DNA of 64,000 nt from Acanthochromis polyacanthus (taxonomy: Eukaryota; Chordata; Actinopteri; Pomacentridae), in the NCBI RefSeq assembly GCF_021347895.1, contig NC_067130.1:22951492-23015491 (forward strand). Reading direction: 5' to 3'. Positions within the stretch are counted from its first letter, which is position 1. Every line of letters starts with the position of its first letter. The translations under genes were made by a program, and so were the position numbers. Under the pieces are notes generated by a model, which was given only the letters and a program-made list of their open reading frames with translations, had not been told where the DNA came from and ran no database searches. This document shows positions 23,196 through 36,884 of the stretch, in pieces.

Positions 23196-26100
23196 TTACA
23201 ATCTGAACCTCAGCCGACACTGCCTGTTCCACATGGTGTGCTCGCTAGAGGAGCTGACCACTCTGCTGGCAGGCATAGGCCGGGCAACGCTAGAGAACAA
23301 CCGTGAGTTGATGCTGACATGAGGCATCTCCTTCTTCAGTGAGGGCAGGTGGCTGTCCTGTACGAGGCCAAACACGTCCAGCAGGCCCAGCGCAGGGAAC
23401 AGTTTACCCAGGTCACTGGAAATACACCACCAGTTATATTTAGACTTAACTGTCACAGAGTCCGTCTGAATACCTATATGTGCTGTATTAGCAAGAACTC
23501 AAGTGCATATTAACTTACGTGAGAGCAGCAAGGTGAATGTGATAGCAGCGACTCAGGGACAGATGCCGCAGACACTTGAGTTGTTTGAGGACAGGGAAGA
23601 CGTCAGCCATCAGCAGAGTGCTGTCACTGTAACATAGAGGAGCCAGAATTAAGACAGGAGGACACACAGATTTTTTCAAAGTTCACGTCACTGACTTCTC
23701 TGGCCATTTAGGGGCAGAGAAACAATCAGAACATATGTGTGATGTGGTATCCCTTTATCCCCAACATTAAGCTCAGCTCACCTCATTTCACTATTCTGAG
23801 CCTACTCAACTCTGTCCTCCTGCCCGTCACCCGAAAATCAATCTTAGTGCACCATTTTAAAGAATGTCTGAATTTCTAAAGCTAGCCTCAAGAAGAAAAG
23901 GAGGCTGCTGGAGGAGCTATCAGTCACAATGCATAAATCTGTCTTGCTCTATCCTTTGCTCAAGTCTTTCTGGCACCAGTGACATGTAGAAGAGGTATAC
24001 CCCAGCTGGAATATACTAACTATGGACAGGGGCAGTAATAACAAATGTAAGTATATACACATTGCTAAACAAGAAAGCACTCAGAGACTACTCTGTCCAT
24101 TCCCACCATATGGCATTGTCTGATATGCAGTATGTTTTTTTTATTACTCTGCCAAGGAACGGTGGAGTTATGTGATGATCGGCTTACCTGAATCTGTCTG
24201 CGTGAAACGTTACATTACTCAAAAACGAGCAAACGGATTTGGATGAAATTTTCAGGGAAAGTCAGAAATGACACAAGGACCAAGTGATTAGATTTTGGCA
24301 CTGATGCAGTTTATAATCTAGATCCATGGCTTTGTTCGGGATTTCCCATTGACAGATATAGCAGCAGGCATGGCGTCGCTGTAACCAGGACGTGAACGCT
24401 GTCAGTTACCCGCTGACAATCACATGATTGCGATCCTACAACAAATTGACTGTGGTTTATCAGCTGGAAATCATACAAGGAACAAATGATTAAACTGTGG
24501 GGTGTTTCTGAGTCCCATCAATTCCTGCCGCCCCCTACATATTTAGGTCCCACGATGTAGCAAACCCCAGCCAGACATGTTAAGTTCAGCCGTCAGCCTT
24601 ACTTTGAACAAAAATTCACTTTTCTGTCCTTCACTCATTTCTTCAGGAAACACCGTCAGAGCTTGTCCCCATTCCAGCTAGGTGCTTCTAAGTTCAGACA
24701 TCCTTTGCTTAACAGCAACAGCGTGGAAACATTTTCTTTCATCTTCACATGAATTTTCTGACTTTTCGGCCGCATCTTCATCATGTCAAGGAAACCTCTT
24801 CTTAGAGAAACACTTCCCACTCTGTTGAAATGATTACAAAGTAAAAGCCCGTAGCATTCAAAATACGCCTTCAAAATAAAGGCCTGGAGGAATGGTTATT
24901 TTAACACTAGCAAAAAAAAGGCTTGCCAAAATTGATGAACTGATCAACAGACCTTTGTAAGGGTGATTTACATGCAATTTGGTATAAATACATAACGTGC
25001 ACACGCATAAAACACATCTGTGCTCAGCACAAGGTTATTTTTATTGAAGATTTCATCCGTCGAGAATGATGTCAGCTGAGCTGCCTTAGCAGAGTACTGC
25101 GCTCTCTGAATGCTTTTCTTGTTCAGAAATGCAGCATTTATTTATTAGTTATTGATGATCAGAAATCACAGCAACATAGAATGTGGCCATTTAATACAGA
25201 TGTACCTACAAACAAAATGGCCTTGCACTGAGCACAGGTGTCTGTTATGCATGTGTACGTTATGTACGGATACTGAATCGCGTGACCTAAACTAGGGCTG
25301 CAGCTAACGAAGCCTCGAGTAATTGTCTGAGCATGAAACGGCATCAAAAGCGGAAGTGAACGCGCAATGCAACAGAAATAATCATCCGACCGGAGCACGG
25401 AACACGGACGGACATCAGCGCTGCATTGTGCATGTATTATGTATGCATGATGCAGCGCGGACATCCACGATCTATCGTAAACACTGATATCAGCGTTTAC
25501 CATACAGCTGTATCCAAACGCGGACATCCGCGCTGCATTGTGCATACATAATATATGAACCGACGTCCGTTGGTGTTCCGCGCTCCAGTCGGATGGTGAT
25601 TTCTGTTGCATTGCGCGCTCACTTCCGCTTTTGATGCAGTTTCATGCTCAGACGATTACTCGAGGCTTCGTTAGCTGCAGCCCTAACCTAAACATGTAGT
25701 GAGCAGCGGGAATTGACGGGACTGGGAAACACTCCCACAATTTAATTAATTGTTCCCTGTATGATTTCTGATGGATAAGTCCCAATAAGACAGCAGTGGT
25801 CAATCTGTAGTAGAATCGCAATCATGTGATCGTCAGCAGGCAGCTGATGTAGTGTTTACTTGTAGTCATAGTTACAGTGACGCCGTGCCGCTATCTTGCA
25901 ATAATACACAAATCTTTAACAAATCCATGGATCCAGACTATAAGCCGCATCACTGCCAACATCTAATCACTTGGTCCTTGTGACATTTCTGACCTTCCCT
26001 GAAAATTTCACCAAAATCCGTAGGTCCATTTTTAAGTAATGTTGCGAACAGACAGAGGGACAAACATATGCCAATCATCACACAACTCCACACCGTCCTT

Positions 26101-29100
26101 GGCGGAGTAATCATAATATGTTTCTCATTACATGTATAGTACTGTTTTGTGTGTCACAGCACATGTGTTAAAACAAATTGAAATTAATGACATCCATTCA
26201 TTCTCATTACATTTTGCCACATTGTGAATTAAATGAATAAATATATACTCTAAAGAGTCATGTACTCAGGTCTGTCTTCAAGTCAGAAATCATAAAATAC
26301 AGCAGGAGGCTATAACAAAACATATGATGCAGATGTGCAACATCTCATATTTAATTGACACTGCTTTAAAACAATGTCTCCAAGGAAAGGAAGTCACATT
26401 TTCTTAAACACCTGGTGCCTCAACTTCTCTCGTATGTCTGTTCCTCATCTCCTTCACTCACTAATGTGTCAGGGTTCCCACTCTTTCCCTAAAATTACTT
26501 TCCAGGACATTTTCAGCCGGTACAGTCACATGATATCACGTCATACACAAATACATTCCTGTACCCCTCATTCTTTGGAAGTGTTCTTTACTACAGTTGT
26601 AATTTGCATTTACCCAGATTGTTTCTATATTTATTACTCAGACATTTGATGTGCAGTCTATGGCTATAATTTATCTATGAAAAATAATTATGACAAATGT
26701 ATCCTAGAATAATGCAAACACACCCACAGTGTGTTTGCATTATTCTATGATACATTTTTCTATGAAGTATGTTTGATTAAAGTCCGTTACAGAGACTTTA
26801 TGTATCTGTGGTGACTGGCGTCATCGACTGAAAGTTTGATTCCAGACATGAAGCGCTTAGCTGCACCTCAACTGTTGTGGGAAGATGTACACTGCTCAAA
26901 AAAATTAAAGGAACACTTTTTAAGTATTGCATCAAATCAGTCAAACATGTGGGATACTGATCTGGTCAAGTAAGTAAAAGAGGGGGTTTTTAGTCAGCTT
27001 CAGCTGCTTTGGTGTTCATGAAATTAACAACAGGTGCACTAGAGGGGTAACAATGAGACACCCGTCAAAACAGAATTGGTTTTACACATGAAGGCCACTG
27101 ACATTTTATTCCCTTCTTGTGTTTTCTGACTGTTTTTCAATAGTTTTGCATTTGGCTAGGGTCATTGTCACGACTGGTAGCATGAGGCGATACCTGGACC
27201 CCACAGAGGTTGAAAAGGCAGTCCAATCCTCCACAATGGCACATCAATACGTGCCATTACCAGAAGGTTTGCTGTGTTGCCCAGCACAGTCTCAAGAGCA
27301 TGGAGGAGGTTCCAGGAGACAGGCAGTTACTCTAGGAGAGCTGGACAGGGCTATAGAAGGTCCTCAACCCATCAGCAGGACAGCTATCTGCTCCTTTGTA
27401 CATGGAGGACCAGGATGATCACTGCCAGAGCCCTACAAAATGGTCTCTTGCAGGCCACTGGTGTGAATGTCTTTGACCAAACAATCAGAAACAGACTTCA
27501 TGAGGAAGGTCTGAGGGTCCAATGTTCTCTAGTGGGTCCTGTGCTCACTGCCTGACACCGTGGAGCTTGATTAGCATTTGCCATAGAACACAGGAATTGG
27601 CAGGTCTGCCAATGGTGCCCTTTGCTTTTCACAGATGAGAGCAGGTTCATCATGAGCACATGTCACAGACATGGAAAGGTCTGGAGAAGTCATGGAGAAT
27701 GTTATGTTGCCTGTAACATGGTTTAAGCATGACCGGTTTGGTGGTGAGTCAGTGATGGTCTGAGGAGGCATATCCATGGAGGGACGCACAGACCTTTACA
27801 GGCTAGACAACAGCACTCTGACTGCCATTAGGTATCTGGATGAAATCCTTGGATCCATTGTCAGACCCTACACTGGTGCAATGGTCCTGGGTTCCTTGTG
27901 GTGCATGACAATGCCTTGCCTCATGTGGCCACAGGATGCAGGAACTTCCTGGAGGATGAAGGAATTGACAGAATTGACTGACCCCAATACTCACCTGACC
28001 TAAATCCAATAGAACGCCTTTGGAACATTATGTTTTGTTCCATCCGACACCACCAGGTTGCTCCTCAGACTGTCCAGGAGCTCAGTGATGCCCTGGGGCC
28101 TCATTTATAAAGCTTCTGTATGCACAAAACAGGGCTAGAAAGTGGCGTATGCCACTTTTTACGCAAAGGTTGCGATTTATAAAAACAAACTTGGCGTGAG
28201 AATGTGCGCACCGGTGCGTCAACCTTGATGTTTAATTATGCACAAAACAGGGCTAGAAAGTGGCGTAAATCACAACCCTTGCGTAGAAAGTGGCGTACGC
28301 TGCATATGTTGTGATTTCTAAAAACAAACTTGACGTGAGAATGTGCGCACCGGTGCGCCAACTTTGATGCTTGCTTAAGCACATTTTGGAGACAGAGGGA
28401 ACGGCAGTGCCGGAGGGTGAAGTGGTGAATTGAAACCAGATTGATCTGAAACCTTTATTGTCATCACATATTAGACTTGTAGAGCCAAATAATCATAAAC
28501 CCCCATTGTTGTAGATGTTCATATAGTGCGCCATTCGGCCTACGACTGTATTTGCAGAACTATGTTCATATATCAAACTTCCATCTTCAAATGATATAGA
28601 GCGGTGAGTGGCACTGATTGATTACTAATTTGGAAAAGGCATGTGACAATCAATCCAATCGCTGATCAAGCGGATAAATAGTGGGTGACAGCTGTGCGAA
28701 ATGTGGCACAATGGATGCGCTGGCATTGCTAGAAGATCACGTTAAGAATGGAGAGAGATTTTAGGGTTCACGGGGATTTGCCCATGACGATGACTGGCTA
28801 ATAAGCCGATTCAGATTCCCTAGAGCAGTACTCTTGGATCTATGTGCTGAACTGGGCCGTCTTGGACGGACCCACCCGCCGAAACCACGCCATCCCGGTG
28901 CAGACACAGGAGCTGACGACTCGGGGGTTTCTGGCGACACCGGCTCCTTCCAGCGTTAAGTGGCCGACAGGTATGTGTTTTATATGAAGAATATATGCGG
29001 TTACATTTGTTGTCTAAATCCCGTTTGGGTCTGATATACAGTTAAACGATGTCCTTTAGGTCTGGGATATCACAACCATCCCTCAGCGCAATAATGCCAG

Positions 29101-32100
29101 CTGTTTTGGATGACATTATAAACATGACCAGTAAATACATCAGGTTTTCTTACACTGTGGGTGAACAGGTCAACATTAAACGGCAATTTGCAGCAATGTC
29201 CGGTTTCCCAAATGTAATCGCCGTAACTGACTGCACTCATGTTGCTGTAAGGGCTCCGAGTGAAAATGAATTTGTCTATGTGAACCGAAAAAATGTACAT
29301 TTAATCAGTGTACAAATTATTTGTACATCGGACATGATCACAGCAAATTTAGTGGCAGGGTGGCCTGGGTCAACACATGATTCATTCATCCTGACGCACA
29401 GCAGTGAAAAGACTGCCGGCCAGCGCTGCGTAAAATGCCGTGGATCAGCAGCTTATTTATATACAGATACATTCACAAGTTACTTTGCATTGACCATTCA
29501 TGGTAAAATGTGGGTGTGTTGTGGGCGGAATGTGAGGTGGATCCACCTGTGCAATCTTGCAGCTGGTGTGTGATTTATCAAGAAATTGCGTGCAGCTGTG
29601 CTTACGCACAGTTTTATAAATCAGAGGCAAAGGGCATACACCCATTTCGGATTTTCGGCGTACACAAACTTTTAGTATGGATACAATGTTTTATAAATGA
29701 GGCCCCTGGTTCAGATCTGAGAGGAGATACCCTAGGACACCATCCATCATCTCATTCAGAGCTTGTCCTGATATTGTCAGGCTGCATACAAGCATATGGA
29801 GGTCATGCAAACTATTGAGTACCGTTTTGAGTTGCTGCCAAGGAATTTCAGAAAATGGACCAGTCTGCTACACCAGTTTTTCACTTTGATTTTGGAATGT
29901 CTTGAATTTAGCCCTCCTGGGGGTTGATCATTTTCATTTCCATCAAACAATGTTGCATCTTTTTATTCCTAACACATTAACCAGTCCATATCAATGTAAA
30001 TATCCAGTTTGTTTTCCCCCCGCATTGAAATATGATGTGTTTTCAAAGTGTTCCTTTAATTTTTTTGAGCAGTGTAGTTTATTTGGACACCACCACGCAC
30101 CTCTGTAGTGAAAGGGATGAGATGTTTAAGTAAAAGTGCAGCTATCCCAACACCCACAGCCCCCTGGGGTGCTATGCCCATGCTAGCGGTTCAAATGAAC
30201 ATTTCATAGTTACAGTCTTCTCATTGTAAGGGTGCGCCTCTTCCCTGTGTGCATCTCATTCTGTTGACAACTGCTTTATTGGAAATTACCAAGTTTAAAT
30301 CGACATGAAAAGTCATTTATCTCTCTAATTTCTTCTCTCCATCTATCTTTGCACATAGTAATACAACAGAATTCCTACTGTTTTCATTCACTTATTTTGT
30401 CAGACAATACAACAAGTGTGGAATACTGAGTGAAATGTGGCGCAGTAAGATAAACTATTAAGCTCCTGAAATCAGAGATGTGTTGCATCTCTAGAACGCT
30501 CCTCTGCCTGTCAATCCAAGGTGGACAGAGAGGAGCCTGTGGCCGTCCACAGGAGTGAAAACCCTCACACTCGTTGGCCAACATTAGTGACACTTCAACT
30601 TACGGTTACAAGTTTTGTCTCTAGGCAATAAGTCCTTAACGGGGTCTGAAAAGTCGCTAAATGTAGCACTTGGAAGGACTGGGTTGCAGAACTACTCGAA
30701 GAGGAAATGCAAATTTGATTGGCTGGTCGCATCACGTGGGGCGCTGTGCCGGCTAGAAGCAGAGAAGTGCCATTGTATATATATGCCTTAATGTTGCCCA
30801 GAAGATAAGGTGACAGCGGACATGCATGCACAGAACTTTTAACCCATTTGCATTGACAGGGGGAGGGAGGATAAATATTTTTCCAGGATAAGTTAACCGT
30901 TTCCAGGACATTTGACTTTCTCATTTTCCATGACTGGAAAAATGGTCAATCATTTTCCGGGTTTTCCAGGACGCGTGGGAACCCTGTGTGTTTATAAAAA
31001 GTCATTTCATGTTACAAGTAAGCTGAGCTGTTACTGATGTGCACACTGAAATAACCCTGACTCTTTAACTTGTATTTATAGACTCCAAATTCACAACAGC
31101 AAATACATTTTGAATGCAATTGTGACTAGAATACATTATCAACAAAATGAGGAAATACTCCTGACACTAAAATGTTCATCACCTCCATATTCAATCTTGA
31201 ACTGATTTCAGAAGCATTAAACTTTTTATACATATATTTAGGCACTGGCAGTCGTTGATTAGGATTAAAGAAAGACTGTTTAATGCAGATAAAGTCCACA
31301 GTGATTTCAGACGTGTATATTTACATAATCAGAACCACCATCTTTCCCTAACCTTAAAGCTCGTGTCCGGAGTTTGAATCGCAGCGTCTCCCAAAACACT
31401 GGTGGTCCCACCCTCCCTCTGATTTCGCCCCTTTATTTGTGCACGCGCGCAGTACCTGAGAGGAGTGCTCGGAGTGCTACAGCATCTCATCTAATTTTAA
31501 AAAGGTCAGTCAAACATTTCATGTACTCAGTGTTCCCCAAGAATTTCTCTTGGTCACATGGAGCTGTACTACACGAATAATTAAAATGCAACATATGTAA
31601 TAAAATCTTACCTCAAGTCTAGAGTTTCAATGTGGGGGCACCTCTCCACCAGCACCTTCACATCTGTAAAATGAGACATGATTCTGTCATTTCAGATAAG
31701 TCCATCTGTAACAAGGTAAACAGAGGACGTTTATACTGAATCAAACAGATCCTAAAAATACCAAAGAATACTTAAATTGGCTGCTTGCTGACTTTAGGAG
31801 ACAATTAAATTTAAATCACATGTACCCTCATGTACACAAAACATGTGAATATATTACTACAGTCCCTTGTAGACGCACACATGGACAGCTGAAGAAACCA
31901 GGGATGAGTAGCTAATGTCATTATACTGTTTTCTAGTCTGCCATATCAGGCCATATCTATGTATTCCACACATACACACCACTGCACTTGTAGTGTTGCT
32001 GCTGCAAAGACACAAATTTAGGATAAGCATGTATGTATTATTTATTGCAGCAAGATGTTCAAAATCTCATCTCACCACTCTAAAAGTCATGTAAACATTT

Positions 32101-35100
32101 ACAGTTTCATTTAGCAGACACTTATTCAAAAAGACGCACATCGGAGAGTAGATACAATGCAGGTAGGCGGAGCAGAACGAAGGATCTTGCCCGAGGGTAC
32201 TCACTGGACAATTGCACCTTGGTTGAGATTTGAACCACCAATCTCCTATGCCAAAGTCAGGTGTGTTTAATCACTAAAGATGTTAGGAATCCAACAGTCT
32301 TAACTCAACAGCAACACATCAATCACTGCTACTGTATTTTAAAAAATGAAGTTGTAGAATTGCAAAACTTGTATAAGTACTGTGAGTGCAAGCTTTACTG
32401 AACAAGCTACTTACATCCACACAGCTGCAGTGCTTAAGACCTGGACAGTAGATGTCACTAGCTGACTATTACAGACTTAAAAGGGAGTATTTTCCACCAT
32501 CATTTTGAGAACTTGTTGTAGTCAGTACCGACACTACAACCAATTAGGTTAATCTCTAAAACAGAAATTTGTGAAAAGAAAAAATATATATTTAGTTTGA
32601 AATGTTGTTTGTATTTCCTCACTTAGTCATTTTCTGGTATGTAGTCCAAACCTTTTACATAAAACTGGCCGACAGCCTGAAGTCATCAGTCATCTGTTCC
32701 TCTGTTCTAATAATAATGACAGTAACTACAGTAAGGCTCAAAATTATTTTTGAACCAAAAGAATTTTATTGACAATTTTCAACTTGTAACTTATAGAAAT
32801 ACAGCATCTTCTGATGGGCCACAACCGAATATAAAAGATTTGCTGCTAGTGTTTTCAAGCAGACATGAAAAAAATATTCAACCGTTAAGAAAAAGTTTGT
32901 GCTTTTTAAAGCCTTTCATGTCATTCATTAATAGATCCTGGAAACAGCAAAATTGCAACATGTTTCAGAAAATACCAATGCGAAACATCACAATACTCAA
33001 AGCTACTCATCGTTCTCAGGTTGTAGCTACTAACAATAAAAAATTGTAAGGCTAGCTTTATCAATTGCTAAATTATGTTAAAAAATTGTAGTATTTGTGT
33101 CTGTAGCCCAACAAAAGCTCAGCACACTTCAACTTCACTGTCAGACTATAAAATATATTAAACTCCAACCTTGGAATGGGCCAACTGGTTGATTACATAA
33201 TTGATTATAGTTGTGTTAATAACACTGTGGTTATTGCCATTAGCATTCAAGAGCCCTGCTGGTTTCACCAGCATTGAATTCTGACTTCCACCGACATTAA
33301 TCACCTTGTTATTTATTTAAAATTGAAACTAGACTAAACTACCCTAAGATCTGTACAAAAAAAAAACATGTAGAGTCAAATATGAGAATTCTTTGGTGGG
33401 GCAGAGATACAGTTAGTGTACAAACTACAGATTGCTGAGGGACATTGTGCACTAAGGACAGTAAGCATGAATAGTAACTGGACTATTTCGGTGAACTTTT
33501 CCTACATCTCTCACTTACCATCAAGAGTGAGGCTCTCTCTGTAGCCGCTGAGGTTGAGGTGGGTAACACTGGGACTAAGATTATTTGCAACACTCTTCAC
33601 ATGGTCATTGTTAAAGCTGCACCATGATATGTTCAGCTGCTCTATACTGCAAGACAGAGCAGAAACACAGCATGAGTAAACTGCATAGGTGACAGAAATA
33701 AAAACTGCTTATAAACTGGACAACGGTGGTCTGGACAGATGAAATGAAGTGAGCAGCTGACCTGGAGCAGGATTTCAGCATGTCTGCCACAACTGGAGCC
33801 GTGAAGGCAGAGCAGCCGCTCAGGTTGAGCTGCAGCAGGTTGGGGTTTTTGGCCAGAGAGCTGAGAGAGCAAGAGACCGAAATAACAAAACATGAAATAT
33901 CAAACTGAATCAGTTACAGCGAAGACTGCAGTCGAACAGCTGCACACACACCAACTACAGCAGCAAACATGCCAACCTTTGTTTCTGGGCTCACTTAAAA
34001 CAGACTACACAAAACATAAACAGGAAACAGATATTATTTACAGGTCAGTTATTAACACCATTTTGCAGATTTACAGAACAGGTTATAGCAATAATGAAGA
34101 ACTAATGAGGCAATAGAAGGAGCAGCATGTCTGCCACCTATGATGAGGCTGAGGAGGACTTCTTTCTCCATCCAAAGTTTACCAGATAATGTTGTCTGAC
34201 AGCTGCAGACCCTCCAGGCTCAGATACTCCAGCAGTCTGCAGTGACAGATGATGCTCTCCAGAGCAGTAGTGGGGATGATGGAGCTGGACAGATCCATCT
34301 GAACTATCTGCAGAGGGCTGGACAAAGACAGACAGTGCCTTCAAGTATTGAGTTTTCTTTTTTGTACTTGTTTGGTGTTTTTAACAGTTTTTTTAGTTTA
34401 TACAAATGAATTGAGCTTTATTTCCCAAAGGAATGACATCAGGTTTTGATACATAAAATACTAGCTGGTTGGACATATTAATCTCTTCTTTGGATTGTCA
34501 AAAAATAAGAAAAACACCAAATATCACAAACCTCATGGAAACATTTAACGTGAGAAAAAGTTTTATAGTGCAGAATAAAACCTGGACTTAGCATCACCAT
34601 CTGCTGGACTTACTCTGTGGCTGTGAAGTGAAGCTCTTCCACAAAGGCGCGAGGGCAGCGTAGCCTGCGGACTCCAGTCTTCAGCACCTGCTGTAGAGCT
34701 GGGCCCATGTGGGTCAACCCCGCCAGATCCACACTGTACCACAGAGACTCATCAAACCTGGACAGACACACAGGCAGCCAGATGCAGTCAAACACCACAG
34801 TGAGTTCACTGTAAATAACCTGAACAGAACAATCCAGTCTTTGATTATGTTCTGTTTGCAAAATCAATGTCATTTTTAGCAATGGAGCCTTATTTACATT
34901 TCTAGCAGTTTCTTAATATCAGTTTTAGGAAGACCTAAATTGTCTTAAACATATCACCAAATATAATCTTTTCAGCCTGCCTCTTTGCAGTCACACAGAT
35001 GTTTTTACATGTTATGCCATGTCATGCAGACATGGAAAAAATCCATTCAGAACCCCATTTCTGTGTGTACATGCCAAGAAAATTTCTTCTGAAGCTCATG

Positions 35101-35206
35101 TTAACAATCATAATGTCTGAACAACCTACTGAACAGGGTAACAAATATGACAAAAAGTGCCATATATGAACTAGGCGCTAGCCTTAGATCAAAAATCCTG
35201 GAAGCC

Positions 35207-35257
<51 letters not shown>

Positions 35258-36141
35258 AAGGGGGAAAATACAGAAAAATATGCTAGTAAAATACAGCTGC
35301 CAGCTGGCGTAGTAGTATTTTAATATCCACCAAATCAATTATTAGGCCCCTAACCTACAGTGCACTGGTATTGTACTTCTTAATGTTATTATTTTTACGC
35401 ATAAGTTTGGTTCTGCTGTGAAAGACGTTGCTGCTGTAAAAAATGGAAACTTCCCCTGGCATGGGAAGCAACACAGGATTATCTTGACTTATGTAACACT
35501 ACTTCAAAATATGTTGAGTAGGTTTTTGGATTTAGCTGTACACTAGTCTTTCATTTTATGGACTATAGAAAATGAAAGTGATAAAGTAAAGCTGCATGCA
35601 AATATCACAATAGAGTGAACCTAGTGTGAAGGAGGAAAATTTCACTGCTGTGTCACTTAAAAAAAAAAAAAAAAAAAAATCGCTACTGGAGACTCACACC
35701 AAACGATGCCAGCGTTGGCAAACTACAGATATTCTGAGGAGGTCCTGCAGATGAAGGCAGGAGAAGATCCTCAGGAGTAGCTCATCTGGTAGGCTGTCCC
35801 ATAAAATCCCTGTGGAGGAAAACATGCATGATAGTTTATCATAGCTGAAAACACACTGGATTGCTTTAATGAGTTCAGATAGGTTCTCTACCTGCTGTGG
35901 GTTCCTTCCTCCTCCTTGATCTCCTGGCCAGGACAAACTGGTTGTCATCATTCTCTTTTCCCTTGGCGATGAGCCGCTGGTGCTTGTGTGGTGGTGACCA
36001 CTGCTGGATGAGCTCTGTTGGAGTGCACTCGGTATCCAGGCCCTCAGTGAGGAAGGCTCTGGACTTGCGTTTGCTGGTCCTGTTGTACTGAAACAACATG
36101 GAGCCCTGAAGACTGAGGCAGGGCAGATCCTGCAGTGGCAT
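23196..36141 (-). CDS. skp2: S-phase kinase-associated protein 2 (F-box/LRR)
   Basis: Substrate receptor of the SCF(SKP2) ubiquitin ligase, which drives p27 degradation and S-phase entry. Coding exons (high to low): 36141-35892, 35809-35698, 34757-34614, 34317-34183, 33860-33762, 33646-33519, 31663-31612, 23626-23519, 23415-23196. All splice phases agree and the total is 1248 nt, i.e. 415 residues (human about 424). The basic N-terminal region has KRKSRAF and ARRSRRRK. The F-box reads [20 protein letters not shown]…[14 protein letters not shown]. Leucine-rich repeats follow ([56 protein letters not shown]), then the tail [10 protein letters not shown]…[10 protein letters not shown]. The 31612-23626 intron holds a large transposon nest. 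An alternative start lies in an upstream exon at 36896. NADK2 lies tail to tail with it. Confidence 0.93.
24143..26111. mobile_element. Long-inverted-repeat element (SKP2 intron)
   Basis: The left end ATTACTCTGCCAAGGAACGG and the right end (complement ATTACTCCGCCAAGGACGGT) begin inverted repeats of roughly 410 bp with moderate divergence. For example GAAATCATACAAGGAACAA near 24465 matches the complement near 25755. No clear target duplication and no transposase frame was recognised. The central part carries the hAT MITE at 25293-25685. Superfamily not assigned. Confidence 0.65.
25293..25685. mobile_element. hAT palindromic MITE
   Basis: Ends TAGGGCTGCAGCTAACGAAG and its complement are typical of hAT elements in fish. 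A perfect 8-bp duplication ACCTAAAC flanks it (25285-25292 and 25686-25693). Inverted arms extend over 100 bp (…CATCAAAAGCGGAAGTGA…). Two GCGGACATC-type repeats lie in the centre. It is inserted in the long-inverted-repeat element. Confidence 0.85.
28096..29705 (+). mobile_element. PIF/Harbinger element, copy 2
   Basis: Same ends as copy 1 (GGGCCTCATTTATAAA). The 3-bp duplication CTG lies at 28093-28095 and 29706-29708. It is 1610 bp and keeps more of its transposase than copy 1. It is inserted inside the Tc1 transposase gene, so it is younger than that Tc1 copy. Confidence 0.88.
28711..29573 (+). pseudogene. Harbinger transposase (HARBI1-like), damaged
   Basis: Starts [17 protein letters not shown], then an in-frame stop, then [20 protein letters not shown], as in HARBI1-type transposases. 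A probable intron (GTATGTG at about 28971 to TTTAG at about 29059) joins to [39 protein letters not shown] and [13 protein letters not shown]. The first two catalytic aspartates (TDC, HDS) are present. The third acidic residue and the C terminus are missing, so it should be inactive. Confidence 0.75.
31361..31490. mobile_element. Left-end fragment of the 13716-14633 MITE family
   Basis: AAGCTCGTGTCCGGAGTTTG and the next roughly 120 bp (…TTTATTTGTGCACGCGCGCA…) closely match the left end of the MITE in NADK2 intron 8. The right end is absent. It lies just downstream of SKP2 exon 8 in transcript sense. Confidence 0.6.
32090..32290 (-). repeat. SINE-like fragment
   Basis: It holds the fish-repeat motif TTTCATTTAGCAGACACTTA followed by a region whose complement resembles a tRNA B box (GGTTCAAATCTC). 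It is old and diverged, in an SKP2 intron. Confidence 0.35.
35209..35250. repeat. (GT)21 microsatellite
   Basis: Uninterrupted GT dinucleotide run followed by a short (AT) stretch, in an SKP2 intron. Confidence 0.95.
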
Positions 36142-36884
36142 GCTGCGTGAAAAGAGAAGCTAATCAGAATGCTATATCCAAAATGCAGGCACGATTAAAA
36201 AAGGCCTTGTCTTGTTCTTTCATGTGAACATCTCAGTGAAAGACTGATCAGTGATCTGGCCTCCTCGACAGATGCCCCTCTGTCTGCCCGCCATATTGAT
36301 GCAGGTACCCGCGACGTGACCGCGCAAATTCTAACTGCAAAAGAAAATCTAAATACTCTGTCACTACTGTTTTAAGAGATACATGGGTACATCGTTACAC
36401 TGGCTTTTCATTCACATATGTCGTAGATAGTTTACAGTTAACAGCAGTAAGGAAGCGCTGACAGACATGGACGGAGGCCTAGCTAAGAGGAAAGCGCGGT
36501 ATCGACTATTATTCATTGCGGTTTTATACTAAAGGTGCTCAAAATGGCGCTTTACAAAACACACAAGTCTATAGCAAATGAACAAGTATATATTGATATA
36601 AAAATGTAATGTTAGGTCGCGAAAAGGAGCACAACAGGAGAAAGCTGTTCAAGCTAACTGAGGTGACTAAAGTTATGTTGGTGTTGGTCTTATTCACATG
36701 AACGACACGTTGTAAGTAAAGCTGCGGTACCGCTGGTGCAGATATTTACACGAAGAGAGTGTAGAAACATTCCCATACCTGTCATTTGGCATCTTCTCTG
36801 CTTCAGAACAAACACTGTGATACTACACATGTAGCAACAACCTGATTCCAGCACTGCTCTCCCACCGAGACTCTTTAAACTCAC

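Larger units (their letters stand above)
26888..30076 (+). mobile_element. Tc1/mariner element with disrupted transposase
   Basis: Ends TACACTGCTCAAAAAAATTA and the matching complement GAGCAGTGTA. Plus-strand transposase pieces are [67 protein letters not shown] and the C-terminal part to about 28095. The coding line is broken by several frameshifts. It is cut at 28095 by the Harbinger copy and resumes at 29709 (GTTCAGATCTGAGAGG). Without the insert it is about 1.58 kb, the normal Tc1 size. Confidence 0.85.
26470..30986. mobile_element. hAT-like element carrying nested Tc1 and Harbinger copies
   Basis: Ends CAGGGTTCCCAC (26470) and GTGGGAACCCTG (to 30986), with further mirrored motifs (TTTCCAGGACATTT on both sides). 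The flanks do not show a clean 8-bp duplication. No transposase belongs to this layer. A Tc1 element (26888-30076) is inserted in it, and a Harbinger element is inserted in the Tc1. Confidence 0.6.

Noticed and set aside
23196..23456. A separate 86-residue gene
   Set aside because: It is the last SKP2 exon; the part above 23415 is intron.
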